A stretch of DNA of 64,000 bases, from positions 8,928,001-8,992,000 of the forward strand of contig NZ_CP102512.1 in NCBI RefSeq assembly GCF_024612015.1, in the 5' to 3' direction. The DNA is from Streptomyces sp. CA-210063. Lineage in GTDB: Bacteria > Actinomycetota > Actinomycetes > Streptomycetales > Streptomycetaceae. Position numbers and translations under genes: made by a program. The notes beneath the pieces are model-generated. The model was given only the letters and a program-made list of their open reading frames with translations. It was not told where the DNA came from and searched no databases. Positions 41,453 to 50,111 of this stretch are shown piece by piece (within the stretch, counting starts at the first letter, position 1; the number at the start of each line of letters is the position of its first letter).

Positions 41453-41530
41453 ATGACGACGGGCCGACCGGCCACCGCGGACCGACGCCTCGGGCTGCCC
41501 CGCCGAGCCGACACGGCGGGTGTCCGATGA
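41258..41530 (+). CDS. 90-residue repeat ORF between sbcD and sbcC
   Basis: ORF made of five copies of the 13-residue MSGPHRLDRGGRL/P repeat, then a Pro/Arg-rich tail. ATG overlaps the sbcD stop and TGA overlaps the sbcC ATG. Every 39-bp repeat contains its own GGGGAGG and ATG, so each can initiate translation. It may be a translated linker maintaining coupling, or duplicated junction DNA; it is unlikely to fold as a conventional protein. Confidence 0.45.
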   Translation: MSGPHRLDRGGRLMSGPHRLDRGGRPMSGPHRLDRGGRPMSGPHRLDRGGRLMSGPHRLDRGERPMTTGRPATADRRLGLPRRADTAGVR

Positions 41531-44517
41531 GACTCCACCGGCTCGACATCACGGCCTTCGGCCCCTTCGGCGGTGCCCAGTCCGTCGACTTCGACGACCT
41601 CTCGGCGGCCGGCCTCTTCCTGCTGCACGGCCCGACCGGCGCCGGCAAGACCTCGGTCCTGGACGCCGTCTGCTACGCGCTGTACGGCTCCGTGCCGGGC
41701 GCCCGGCAGAGCGGCCAGGGCATGACCCTGCGCAGCGACCACGCGGCGCCTTCGACCCGCACCGAGGTCCGCCTCGAACTCACCGTCGCGGGGCGCCGGT
41801 TGGAGATCACCCGGCAGCCGCCGTGGGAGCGGCCCAAGAAGCGTGGCGAGGGCACCACGCTCGACAAGGCGCAGAGCTGGCTGCGCGAGTACGACGCGGT
41901 CGCGGGCTCCTGGAAGGACCTCAGCCGCTCCCACCAGGAGATCGGTGAGGAGATCACCCAGGTCCTGGGGATGAGCCGGGAGCAGTTCTGCCAGGTCGTG
42001 CTGTTGCCGCAGGGCGACTTCGCCCGCTTCCTGCGCGCCGACGCCGAGGCACGGGGCCGGCTGCTCGGCCGTCTCTTCGACACCCACCGTTTCGCCGCGG
42101 TCGAGAAGCGCCTCGCCGACCGGCGCCGGGCGGCCGAGGCCCAGGTGCGCGAGGGCGACGCGGCCCTGCTCGCCGACGCCCACCGTATGCAGCAGGCCGC
42201 GGGGGACGCCCCGGACCTGCCCGAGCTGGTACCGGGCGACCCGGGTCTCGCCGAGGCCGTGCTGGGCTGGGCCGCCGTCGTCCGCAGCACCGCCCGCGAG
42301 CGGCTCACCATCGCCCACTGCGCCCGCGCGGCGGCCGAGTCGGCGCGGGCCTCCGCCGAGCGCGATCTGGAAGACGTACGCGAAGTGGCGCGGCTGCAAC
42401 GGCGGTTCGCGGAGGCGAGGGAGCGGGCCGCCCGGCTGGAGGAAAGCGCTGACGCCCACCGGGAGGACCGGGCTCGGATGGAGCGGGCCCGCAAGGCGGA
42501 GGCCGTGGTACCGGCGCTGGAGCTGCGGAACGCGGCCGAGGCCGAGCACCGGTGGGCGCAGTCGGACGAGGAAGACGCGCGTGCGCGACTGTCGGGGACA
42601 TACGCCGACGCGGGTGCCGCCGGACTCGCGACCGCCGCCCGCAAGGCGTCGGAGGAGCTGGGCGGTCTCGAATCGGCCCGTCGTGCGGAGCGGCGGCTGG
42701 CCGTGCTCCTCACCGAGCAGGCGGAGTTGGACAGCGAGGAACAGACGGACGAGGACGTCCTCCAGGACGCCGAGGGCTGGCTGGCCGAGTGGGAGACGAC
42801 CCGGGCGGAGCTTCAGTCCCGTATCGAGTCCGCCCAACAGGCCGCCACCCGCGCCGAACAGCTCGCCGTGCAGCGTGAACCCGCCGAGAATCGGCTCGCG
42901 GCCGCCCGTCAGCGCGACCAGCTCGGCCGTGACACCGACGACGCCCAGGCGCGTGTGCTCCGGTTGGCCGAGCGCGCGGTGGAAGCGCGCGCCCACTGGC
43001 TCGACCTCAAGGAACAGCGCCTGCTGGGCATCGCGGCGGAACTCGCCGCCGGCCTCGTCGAGGGGCAGCCGTGCGCCGTCTGCGGCGGTACCGAACACCC
43101 CGAGCCCGCCGAGAAGGTCGCCGGGCACGTGGACCGCGAGACGGAGGAGCGGGCCCTCGCCGCGAGCCGGCGCGCCGACGAGGAGCGCGCCGAGGCCGAG
43201 CGGCGACTCGGGCTCGTCCAACGGGCGTTGGCCGCCGCGAGCGCCGAGGCGGGCGACACACCGACCGATCGACTCGCCGCGCTGGTGGAGGAGTTGGAGG
43301 ACCAGTACGCGCAGGCGCGCCGGGGAGCGTCCGGACTGCATTCCGCGCAGGAGGCCCTGCTGCACGCCGAGCGGGAGCGCGACCGGCGGACCGCCGCGCA
43401 GCGGGAGGCGGCCGTCAGGGCCGCGTCCCGCAACACCCGGCGGGACGCGCTGGAGCGGGAACGGGCCGTTCTGGAGGGAGAGTTGGCGCAGGCCAGGGGT
43501 GACGCCGAGAGCGTGGCCGCGCGGGCAGCACATCTGGAGCGTCGGGCCGCGCTCCTCACCGGGGCCGCCGAGGCCGCGCGAGCCGCCGACGACTCCGCGC
43601 AGCGGCTCAAGGACGCCGACGCCCGCCTCGCCGACGCGGCCTTCCGCGCCGGGTTCGACACCCCGCAGGCCGCGGCCGCGGCGGTCCTCGACGACGCCGC
43701 CCACCGCGACCTCCAACACCGCCTCGACGCCTGGCAGTCGGAGGAGGCGGCCGTGCGGGCCGTGCTCGCCGAGGCCGACACGGCGGCCGCCGCCCAGCGG
43801 CCCCCCGCCGACCTCGCGACCGCCGAGCGGACTGCCTCGGTCGCGCGCGAGCGGCTCCAGGGCACCGTCTCCGCATGGGACGCCGCCGAGCGCCGCCGCG
43901 CCGAACTGGACCGGCTGTCCGCGCGGGCCACCGCCTCCGTACGCCGTCTGGCACCGCTGCGCGAGGAGTACGACCGCGTCGCCCGCATGGCCTCACTCGC
44001 GGCCGGCACCTCCGCCGACAACGAGCGCAGGATGCGCCTGGAGGCCTACGTCCTCGCCGCCCGCCTGGAACAGGTGGCCGCCGCCGCGACCGTACGGCTC
44101 CAGCGCATGTCCTCCGGCCGCTACACCCTCGTCCACTCCGACAACCGCGCCGGACGCGGTCGCAGCGGCCTCGGACTGCACGTCGTCGACGCCTGGACCG
44201 GCCGGGAGCGGGACACGGCCACGCTCTCCGGCGGCGAGACGTTCTTCGCCTCCCTCGCGCTCGCCCTGGGCCTCGCCGACGTCGTCACCGACGAAGCGGG
44301 CGGCGTGCGCCTCGACACCCTCTTCATCGACGAGGGGTTCGGCAGCCTCGACGACCAGACCCTCGACGAGGTCCTCGACGTCCTCGACTCGCTCCGTGAA
44401 CGCGACCGCAGCGTCGGCATCGTCAGCCATGTCGCCGATCTGCGGCGGCGCATCCACGCACAGCTGGAGGTCGTGAAGGAGCGGACGGGGTCGGTGGTGC
44501 GGCAGCGCGGTCAGTGA
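41527..44517 (+). CDS. sbcC: SbcCD nuclease, subunit C (SMC-like ATPase)
   Basis: 996 residues. Walker A GPTGAGKT at 35-42, Q-loop region and MSREQFCQVVLLPQGDFARFL, long Arg/Glu/Ala coiled coils on both sides of the zinc hook CAVCGG (about 516-521), signature motif LSGGETFF at about 900 and Walker B LDTLFIDEGFGSLDD at about 929. Start ATG 41527 overlaps the repeat ORF stop. The frame continues upstream through the repeats, but the ABC-type N-terminus begins exactly here. Convergent with an Lrp gene, overlapping by 7 bp. Confidence 0.96.
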   Translation: MRLHRLDITAFGPFGGAQSVDFDDLSAAGLFLLHGPTGAGKTSVLDAVCYALYGSVPGARQSGQGMTLRSDHAAPSTRTEVRLELTVAGRRLEITRQPPWERPKKRGEGTTLDKAQSWLREYDAVAGSWKDLSRSHQEIGEEITQVLGMSREQFCQVVLLPQGDFARFLRADAEARGRLLGRLFDTHRFAAVEKRLADRRRAAEAQVREGDAALLADAHRMQQAAGDAPDLPELVPGDPGLAEAVLGWAAVVRSTARERLTIAHCARAAAESARASAERDLEDVREVARLQRRFAEARERAARLEESADAHREDRARMERARKAEAVVPALELRNAAEAEHRWAQSDEEDARARLSGTYADAGAAGLATAARKASEELGGLESARRAERRLAVLLTEQAELDSEEQTDEDVLQDAEGWLAEWETTRAELQSRIESAQQAATRAEQLAVQREPAENRLAAARQRDQLGRDTDDAQARVLRLAERAVEARAHWLDLKEQRLLGIAAELAAGLVEGQPCAVCGGTEHPEPAEKVAGHVDRETEERALAASRRADEERAEAERRLGLVQRALAAASAEAGDTPTDRLAALVEELEDQYAQARRGASGLHSAQEALLHAERERDRRTAAQREAAVRAASRNTRRDALERERAVLEGELAQARGDAESVAARAAHLERRAALLTGAAEAARAADDSAQRLKDADARLADAAFRAGFDTPQAAAAAVLDDAAHRDLQHRLDAWQSEEAAVRAVLAEADTAAAAQRPPADLATAERTASVARERLQGTVSAWDAAERRRAELDRLSARATASVRRLAPLREEYDRVARMASLAAGTSADNERRMRLEAYVLAARLEQVAAAATVRLQRMSSGRYTLVHSDNRAGRGRSGLGLHVVDAWTGRERDTATLSGGETFFASLALALGLADVVTDEAGGVRLDTLFIDEGFGSLDDQTLDEVLDVLDSLRERDRSVGIVSHVADLRRRIHAQLEVVKERTGSVVRQRGQ

Positions 44518-44966
44518 CCCAGCGGCCGCCGGGGGAGCGGTGAGGAGTAGACGACACTCGTCGTCACCGACCCCAGCCCGCCGATCTTGCCCGACACCTC
44601 CTCCAGGTGACGCATCGAACGGGCGGCGACCTTGATCACGAAGCAGTCGTCGCCCGTGACATGGTGCGCCTCCAGGATCTCGGGGGTGACGGCGACGAGG
44701 TCGTGGAACGGCTTGTAGTTGCCGGTCGGGTACCGCAGCCGCACGAACGCCAGGATCGGCAGCCCCAGCCGCTCCGGGTCCACGACGGCCGCGTACCCCT
44801 GGATGACGCCCGCCTCCTCCAGCCGCCGCACCCGCTCGGTCACGGCGCTCGGCGACATCGACACGGCACGCGCCAGCTCGGCGAAGCTGGCCCGGCCCTC
44901 ACGCTGGAGGACCTCCAGGATGCGCCAGTCGGTGGCGTCGGGCTCGTACGGGGAATTCACGGTCAT
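44511..44966 (-). CDS. Lrp/AsnC-family regulator
   Basis: 151 residues. HTH at about 10-55 (DWRILEVLQREGRASFAELARAV and SMSPSAVTERVRRLEEAG) and a C-terminal RAM (ACT-like) domain with ILAFVRLRYPTG and HHVTGDDCFVIKV. Binds amino acids in the family. It is divergent from the rhodanese gene across a heptamer repeat, so it may control it (inference). Start ATG 44966 is chosen by domain length. Confidence 0.92.
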   Translation of the reverse strand: MTVNSPYEPDATDWRILEVLQREGRASFAELARAVSMSPSAVTERVRRLEEAGVIQGYAAVVDPERLGLPILAFVRLRYPTGNYKPFHDLVAVTPEILEAHHVTGDDCFVIKVAARSMRHLEEVSGKIGGLGSVTTSVVYSSPLPRRPLGH

Positions 44967-45078
44967 GTCCGATGGATAGCAGGGGAATCCCCGGCCGTTC
45001 AAGGGCCGGACCGTGGAACGCCCCTTCAGGAAGGGGATCACCGGCCGTAGATTTCTGGTGAGGGAAACACGAAGTTGC

Positions 45079-45190
45079 GATCCGCGATCCGCGATCCGCG
45101 ATCCGCGATCCGCGATCCGCGATCCGCGATCCGCGATCCGCGATCCGCGATCCGCGATCCGCGATCTGCGATCCGCGATCCGCGATCCAC
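45079..45190. repeat. 7-bp GATCCGC tandem array, 16 units
   Basis: Sixteen consecutive GATCCGC units, with one GATCTGC (13th) and a last GATCCAC. It lies 17 bp upstream of the TTG start of the rhodanese gene and downstream of the Lrp gene's start. Seven is not a multiple of three, so a frame through it shifts with copy number; all three frames encode the heptapeptide IRDPRSA or variants. Confidence 0.95.
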
Positions 45191-45207
45191 GAGGGAAAGG
45201 CCAGCTC

Positions 45208-45693
45208 TTGAGCGTCACCACCACGCCCGCCGTCAACGCCGTTCTGCGCGTCGCCCCCGCGGCCCCCGCCGAGGCCGCCGCGTACTTCCGGGCCAGTCTC
45301 GTCTTCCACACCGACGTGTCCGACGTGGCCGCCGCCCTCGCCACCGACGGCGACCCCGGCTTCGTCGTCCTCGACTCCCGCTCCACCGAGTCCTGGGACC
45401 AGGGCCACATCCCCGGCGCGATCCACCTGCCCACCGCGCTCATCCCCGAGCAGGCCGAGCAACTGCTCGACAAGTCCGTGCCGGTCGTCACCTACTGCTG
45501 GAGCCCCGCCTGCAACGGTGCGACCCGCGCCACCCTCGCCCTCGCCGAACTCGGCTTCCAGGTCAAGGAGATGCTCGGCGGCTTCGAGTACTGGGCGCGC
45601 GAGGGCCTGGCCTACGAGACCTGGGAGGGCGCGGCACGGCGCGATGCCGACTCGCTGACGATCCCGGTGGACGCAGAGAACTGCGGTTGCTGA
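45208..45693 (+). CDS. Rhodanese-like sulfurtransferase
   Basis: 161 residues from TTG 45208, with AAGG at 45197-45200 (7-base spacing). A single rhodanese domain with VVLDSRSTESWDQGHIPGAIHLP and active-site Cys in TYCWSPACNGA, followed by ELGFQVKEMLGGFEYWAREG. It transfers sulfane sulfur or detoxifies cyanide in the family. A GTG at 45013 would put the heptamer repeats in the protein; the ribosome site favours 45208. C-terminus ends with CGC. Confidence 0.9.
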   Translation: MSVTTTPAVNAVLRVAPAAPAEAAAYFRASLVFHTDVSDVAAALATDGDPGFVVLDSRSTESWDQGHIPGAIHLPTALIPEQAEQLLDKSVPVVTYCWSPACNGATRATLALAELGFQVKEMLGGFEYWAREGLAYETWEGAARRDADSLTIPVDAENCGC

Positions 45694-45758
45694 CAGACTG
45701 TCAAGAAGGCTTCGAGGGTGGCCAGTTAGGCCGCGCGACCGCCGTGTAACTTCTGGGC

Positions 45759-46283
45759 ATGGCTCGATACGCGGATGCGGTGGTTCCCGATGTGGTGCGG
45801 TGGGTGGAGTCGAGTGGCGGACCGCTCATGGCGATACCGGAAGCGGTCCTGCCGTTCTGGGCGGGCGCCGACGGCGACGAGACGTCGTCCGACTACGACC
45901 GGGCCTGCGACATCGACGGCTACGTCGGACTCCTGCCGGTCGGCGACACCCGCGCCCTGGTCCTCGGCCATGAACCCGCCCCCACCGCGTACCTCGCCGA
46001 GCACGGCACCTTCGTACGCCGGCACGCGGCCGACTCCGAGGCCGAACTCCTCGCGGAGGTCCCGGCGGCGCTCGACGCGGCCGCCTGGGAACCCGAGATG
46101 GAGTGGCGGGTGCCCGGCCCGGTCGTCCTCTGCGACGCCGCCCGGCCCGGGGACGCCTTGCGGCAGAAGGACCACGTCCGCGTGGAGCTGGACCCCGGGC
46201 ACTACGGGGTCCGCGCCGCGTATGTCTCGACGGGTCCGGGGACATGGCTCGGCCTCGTACAGGTGAGACCGCTGACGCACTGA
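45759..46283 (+). CDS. Imm21-family immunity protein
   Basis: 174 residues with the Imm21 pattern: WVESSGGPLMAIPEAVLPFW, SDYDRACDIDGYVGLLPVG and ALVLGHEPAPTAYL, FVRRHAADSEAELL, then a second beta-sheet. Imm21 proteins are predicted to neutralise polymorphic toxins in contact-dependent or type VI/VII competition. No toxin or repeat-rich carrier is adjacent, so it is an orphan. Cytoplasmic, with no signal. The rhodanese gene upstream is unrelated. Confidence 0.85.
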   Translation: MARYADAVVPDVVRWVESSGGPLMAIPEAVLPFWAGADGDETSSDYDRACDIDGYVGLLPVGDTRALVLGHEPAPTAYLAEHGTFVRRHAADSEAELLAEVPAALDAAAWEPEMEWRVPGPVVLCDAARPGDALRQKDHVRVELDPGHYGVRAAYVSTGPGTWLGLVQVRPLTH

Positions 46284-46338
46284 ACCGGCGTGGCGGCCGG
46301 GCCCGGCCGCCCGTGGCGGTGGGCCCGGCCGGCCCGGC

Positions 46339-48030
46339 TCACAGCTGGGACAGCTCGTCCACCAGGTCGTCCAGGCCCAGAGATCCCTGGGACAGCGCGG
46401 CCATGTGCCAGGCCTTGGCGTCGAAGGCGTCGCCGTGGCGCCGCCGCGCGTTCTCCCGGCCCAGCAGCCAGGCGCGTTCGCCGAGCTTGTAGCCGATGGC
46501 CTGGCCCGGCATCGTCAGATAGCGGGTCAGCTCGCTCTCGACGAAGTCCGCCGGGCGGCTGCTGTGGGCGCCGAAGAACTCCTGGGCCAGATCCACGGTC
46601 CAGCGCTCACCCGGGTGGAAGGGGGAGTCCGCCGGGATCTCCAGCTCCAGATGCATGCCGATGTCGACGATGACCCGGGCCGCGCGCATCATCTGCGCGT
46701 CCAGGTAGCCGAGCCGCTCCTCCGCGTCCTTGAGGAAGCCCAGCTCGTCCATGAGCCGCTCCGCGTACAGGGCCCAGCCCTCGGCGTTGGCGCTGACCCC
46801 GCCGATGGTGGCCTGGTAGCGGGACAGGTCGTCCTTGACGTACACCCACTGCGCCAACTGGAGGTGGTGGCCGGGGACGCCCTCGTGGTACCAGGTGGAG
46901 ACCAGGTCGTACACCGGGAAGCGGGTCGCCCCCATCGTCGGCAGCCAGGTGCGGCCCGGGCGGGAGAAGTCCTCGGTCGGGGCGGAGTAGTACGGGGCCG
47001 CCGCGCCGCCGGGCGGGGCGATGCACGACTCGACCTTCCGCACCGGCTCGGCCAGGTCGAAGTGCGTGCCGTCCAGCGCCTCGATCGCCTCGTCCATCAG
47101 CGACTGCAGCCAGTCGCGGACCTCGTCGACACCCTCGATGTGCCGGCCGTGCTCATCGAGATGGGCGAGCGCCACCCACGGCGTCTCGGCGCCGGGCAGG
47201 ATCTTCGCGGCCTCCGTCCTCATCTCGTCGAGCAGCCGGTGGAACTCGGCCCAGCCGTACGCGTACGCCTCGTCGAGGTCCAGGTCCGCACCCGTGAAGT
47301 AGCGGACCAGCTTGGCGTAGCGCTCCCGGCCGACCGTGTTCGGGGCGCCCTCGACCGCCGGGGCGTACACGTCGCGCATCCAGTCGCGCAGCTCCACCAC
47401 GGCCCGGGTCGCCGCGCGGGCGGCCTCGTCCAGCTCGGCCCGCAGCGACTCGGGGCCCGCCGACGCGAAGTCCTCGAACCAGCCGCGCCCCGACCCGTCC
47501 GTGTCCGCCCACTCGGTGAGCTGGCCGATGAAGGTCTCGGTCGGGCGCGGGCCCGCGTACAGCTTCCGCTCCAGGCCGAGCGCGAGGGACTCGCGGTAAC
47601 CGGCGTACGCCGCCGGCACCGCGCGCAGCCGCTCCGCGATCGCCGCCCAGTCCTCCTCGGTCTCCGCCGGGGTGATGGTGAAGACCTCGCGCACCTCGTG
47701 CGGCGGCGTGACCATGTTGCCGACCGCGCGCAGCCCCTCGTCGGCCTCGTGCACGGCCAGCTCCGCCGTCAGCCGCTCGCGCAGCAGGCGCGCGCACCGG
47801 CGCTCGATGTCACTGTCCGCGCCCGGCTGCCGCTCCGCCGTGTCGAGCCGCGCGAGCGTCGTCCGGATCAGCTCCGCACGGGCCTCCTGGCCCGCCGGCG
47901 AGGTGTCCGGCAACCTGCCGGAACTCTCCTTCACACCCAGATACGTACCGGTCACGGGGTCGAGGGCGATGAGATCGTCGACGTACGCGTCGGCGACCTC
48001 ACGGGGCAGAGGGCTCTTGGTGTCAGACAT
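46339..48030 (-). CDS. DUF885 family metallopeptidase-like protein
   Basis: 563 residues, soluble and mostly helical. Zinc-binding motif HEGVPGHH (STWYHEGVPGHHLQL, about residue 378) and NAEGWALYAE supply the HExxH-like ligands and Glu of DUF885 (peptidase M2/M32-like). The protein lacks an export signal. Its peptide substrates are unknown. It is convergent with the Imm21 gene. The start ATG 48030 gives a full domain; transcribed toward the preceding gene. Confidence 0.9.
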   Translation of the reverse strand: MSDTKSPLPREVADAYVDDLIALDPVTGTYLGVKESSGRLPDTSPAGQEARAELIRTTLARLDTAERQPGADSDIERRCARLLRERLTAELAVHEADEGLRAVGNMVTPPHEVREVFTITPAETEEDWAAIAERLRAVPAAYAGYRESLALGLERKLYAGPRPTETFIGQLTEWADTDGSGRGWFEDFASAGPESLRAELDEAARAATRAVVELRDWMRDVYAPAVEGAPNTVGRERYAKLVRYFTGADLDLDEAYAYGWAEFHRLLDEMRTEAAKILPGAETPWVALAHLDEHGRHIEGVDEVRDWLQSLMDEAIEALDGTHFDLAEPVRKVESCIAPPGGAAAPYYSAPTEDFSRPGRTWLPTMGATRFPVYDLVSTWYHEGVPGHHLQLAQWVYVKDDLSRYQATIGGVSANAEGWALYAERLMDELGFLKDAEERLGYLDAQMMRAARVIVDIGMHLELEIPADSPFHPGERWTVDLAQEFFGAHSSRPADFVESELTRYLTMPGQAIGYKLGERAWLLGRENARRRHGDAFDAKAWHMAALSQGSLGLDDLVDELSQL

Positions 48031-48135
48031 GCGGGCAATCTTGGTACGGCGGTGGGGGCGGCGTCAGCTGCTTAACGGGCGCTTGAGCCTTACGTCGGCC
48101 GGATTCCGCTCACGGCGTGATCCGCGCCCCGTGGC

Positions 48136-48627
48136 TCAGGGCGTGGGCCGTTCGGTGTCCGGGGGCAGCAGGGGCCCGCAGTCCCACTGCTGGAAGATCA
48201 GCCGGGTCTCCACCCGCGCCACCTCGCGCCGCGACGTGAACTCGTCGAGGACCAGCCGCTGCAGATCCGTCATGTCCGCGACCGCGACATGCACGAGATA
48301 GTCGTCCGGCCCGGTGAGGTGGTACACGGTCCGCGACTCCGGCAGCGCCCTGATCCGCTCCACGAACGGCCCCACCAGCTCCCGCCGATGCGGTCTGACC
48401 TGCACCGACAGCAGCGCCTCCAGACCACGCCCCAGCTTGGCCGGATCGAGCCGCAACTGATGGCCGAGGATCACGCCCGCGCGCCGCAGCCGCGTCACCC
48501 GGTCCAGACAGGTCGACGGCGCGACCCCGACCTGCGCGGCCAGATCCCGGTACGTCGTCCGGGCGTCGTTCTGCAACAGCCGCAGCAGCTGAAGATCCAC
48601 CGGATCGAGTACGACGGATTCGGCCAT
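48136..48627 (-). CDS. Lrp/AsnC-family regulator of the adjacent trans-sulfuration gene
   Basis: 163 residues. HTH at about 10-60 (DLQLLRLLQNDARTTYRDLAAQVGVAPSTCLDRV) and a RAM domain (ALLSVQVRPH, VYHLTGPDDYLVHVAV). Divergent from the PLP enzyme gene with 59 bp between starts; the palindrome GTTCGAAC (48629-48636) and a second TGTTCGAC copy at 48646 make an obvious operator. Such Lrp/trans-sulfuration pairs control sulfur amino acid catabolism in streptomycetes. Confidence 0.9.
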   Translation of the reverse strand: MAESVVLDPVDLQLLRLLQNDARTTYRDLAAQVGVAPSTCLDRVTRLRRAGVILGHQLRLDPAKLGRGLEALLSVQVRPHRRELVGPFVERIRALPESRTVYHLTGPDDYLVHVAVADMTDLQRLVLDEFTSRREVARVETRLIFQQWDCGPLLPPDTERPTP

Positions 48628-48628
48628 T

Positions 48629-48653
48629 GTTCGAACGTAACACGGTGTTCGAC
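48629..48653. promoter_or_regulatory. GTTCGAAC palindrome and repeat between Lrp and PLP-enzyme genes
   Basis: GTTCGAAC (48629-48636), then GTGTTCGAC (about 48645-48653). Together they suggest two Lrp half-sites 17 bases apart in the 59-bp divergent promoter. Confidence 0.5.
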
Positions 48654-48686
48654 CGCTGAGGCCCGGCCGATGTTCACTCTGGCGCC

Positions 48687-49925
48687 ATGAACTCAGCGAG
48701 CACGCACGCGTACGATCACGCACGCACCACGCCGAGAGCACTGGCCACCGAGGCCGTGCACGCCGGCCGCGACGACCTCGCGCGCCAGGGCCTGCACGTT
48801 CCGCCGATCGACCTGTCGACCACGTACCCGTCGTACGACAGCCGTGGTGAGGCCGCCCGCATCGACGCCTTCGCCACCGACGGCGCCCAGCCGGAGGGCC
48901 CGCCGATCTACGGGCGGCTCGGCAACCCGACCGTCGCCCGCTTCGAGACCGCCCTCGCCCGTCTCGAAGGCACCGAGAGCGCGGTCGCCTTCGCCAGCGG
49001 CATGGCCGCGCTGAGCGCGGTTCTTCTCGTCCGCGCCTCCATGGGCCTGCGCCACGTCGTCGCCGTACGACCCCTCTACGGCTGCAGCGACCATCTCCTC
49101 ACCGCCGGGCTGCTCGGCTCCGAGGTCACCTGGGTCGACCCGGCGGGCGTCGCGGACGCGCTGCGCCCCGACACCGGTCTCGTGCTGGTCGAGTCCCCGG
49201 CCAACCCGACCCTCGCCGAACTGGACCTGCGGGCCCTCGCCCACGCCTGCGGCTCGGTCCCGCTCCTCGCGGACAACACCTTCGCCACGCCCGTTCTGCA
49301 ACGCCCGGTCGAACAGGGCGCCCGGCTCGTCCTGCACAGCGCCACCAAGTACCTCGGCGGCCACGGGGACGTCATGGCCGGCGTCGTGGCCTGCGACGAG
49401 GAGTTCGCCGGGCGGCTGCGCCAGGTCCGCTTCGCCACCGGCGGCGTCCTCCACCCCCTCGCCGGCTACCTTCTGCTGCGCGGCCTGGCGACCCTCCCCG
49501 TCCGTGTCCGCGCGGCCTCCGCGACCGCCGCGGAACTCGTCCACCGCCTCACCGCCGACCCACGCGTGGCGCGCGTCCACTACCCGCGGATCGGCGGCGC
49601 CATGATCGCCTTCGAGGTGCGGGGAGACCCCCACGAGGTGATCGCCGGGGTCCGTCTGATCACCCCGGCGGTGAGCCTCGGCAGCGTGGACACCCTGATC
49701 CAGCACCCGGCCTCCATCAGCCATCGGATCGTGGAGGAGACGGACAGGCGGGGGGCCGGGGTGAGCGACCGGTTGCTGCGGATGTCAGTGGGGCTGGAGG
49801 ACGTGGAGGACCTGTGGGCGGACCTGGACGGGGCGTTGGGGAAGGCGGCCGACGGGGCGACAGGGGAGCGGGCCACTGATGAGAGGGCCGTGCTGTCCAT
49901 GAGGCAGGCCCGGGCCCGGGCCTGA
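48687..49925 (+). CDS. Trans-sulfuration (Cys/Met metabolism) PLP enzyme
   Basis: 412 residues. PLP-Lys221 in [16 protein letters not shown]; substrate and cofactor motifs [44 protein letters not shown] and [10 protein letters not shown]. Members are cystathionine gamma-synthase, cystathionine lyase or methionine gamma-lyase. The divergent Lrp regulator is typical of the lyase group, but the activity cannot be assigned by motif. C-terminal 40 residues are variable. The gene starts at ATG 48687. Confidence 0.93.
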   Translation: MNSASTHAYDHARTTPRALATEAVHAGRDDLARQGLHVPPIDLSTTYPSYDSRGEAARIDAFATDGAQPEGPPIYGRLGNPTVARFETALARLEGTESAVAFASGMAALSAVLLVRASMGLRHVVAVRPLYGCSDHLLTAGLLGSEVTWVDPAGVADALRPDTGLVLVESPANPTLAELDLRALAHACGSVPLLADNTFATPVLQRPVEQGARLVLHSATKYLGGHGDVMAGVVACDEEFAGRLRQVRFATGGVLHPLAGYLLLRGLATLPVRVRAASATAAELVHRLTADPRVARVHYPRIGGAMIAFEVRGDPHEVIAGVRLITPAVSLGSVDTLIQHPASISHRIVEETDRRGAGVSDRLLRMSVGLEDVEDLWADLDGALGKAADGATGERATDERAVLSMRQARARA

Positions 49926-50028
49926 GGCACTTGGGCCGGTCCGGCTCCTCGGGCTGATCCAAGTCGCTGGAGCAGATCCCAGTCGCTCGGACGTGCGGGG
50001 CGGGGCCATGTAACCACCGCCCCGCAAC

Positions 50029-50085
50029 CGCGCCCCATCAGGGGCGCGGGGAACTGCGCGACCAGCCCCCACACACCCGCACGCG
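50029..50085. repeat. Dispersed GC intergenic element, copy H (reverse)
   Basis: A perfect 8-bp hairpin CGCGCCCC-ATCA-GGGGCGCG (50029-50048), then GGGGAACTGCGCGACCAGCC. It lies between the convergent PLP-enzyme and ACT-GNAT genes and could terminate both. Confidence 0.85.
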
Positions 50086-50111
50086 GCAACGGCCCAAAGC
50101 CCTTCCCGCCG

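Noticed and set aside
41125..41526. An N-terminally extended SbcC frame reading through the 39-bp repeats
   Set aside because: The SMC-like N-terminus begins exactly at ATG 41527, coupled to the preceding ORF; the upstream repeat peptide is the third frame of the array and unlike any SbcC.
46405..48075. Long plus-strand ORF opposite DUF885
   Set aside because: Antisense shadow in high-GC DNA; the minus strand holds HEGVPGHH and other family motifs.
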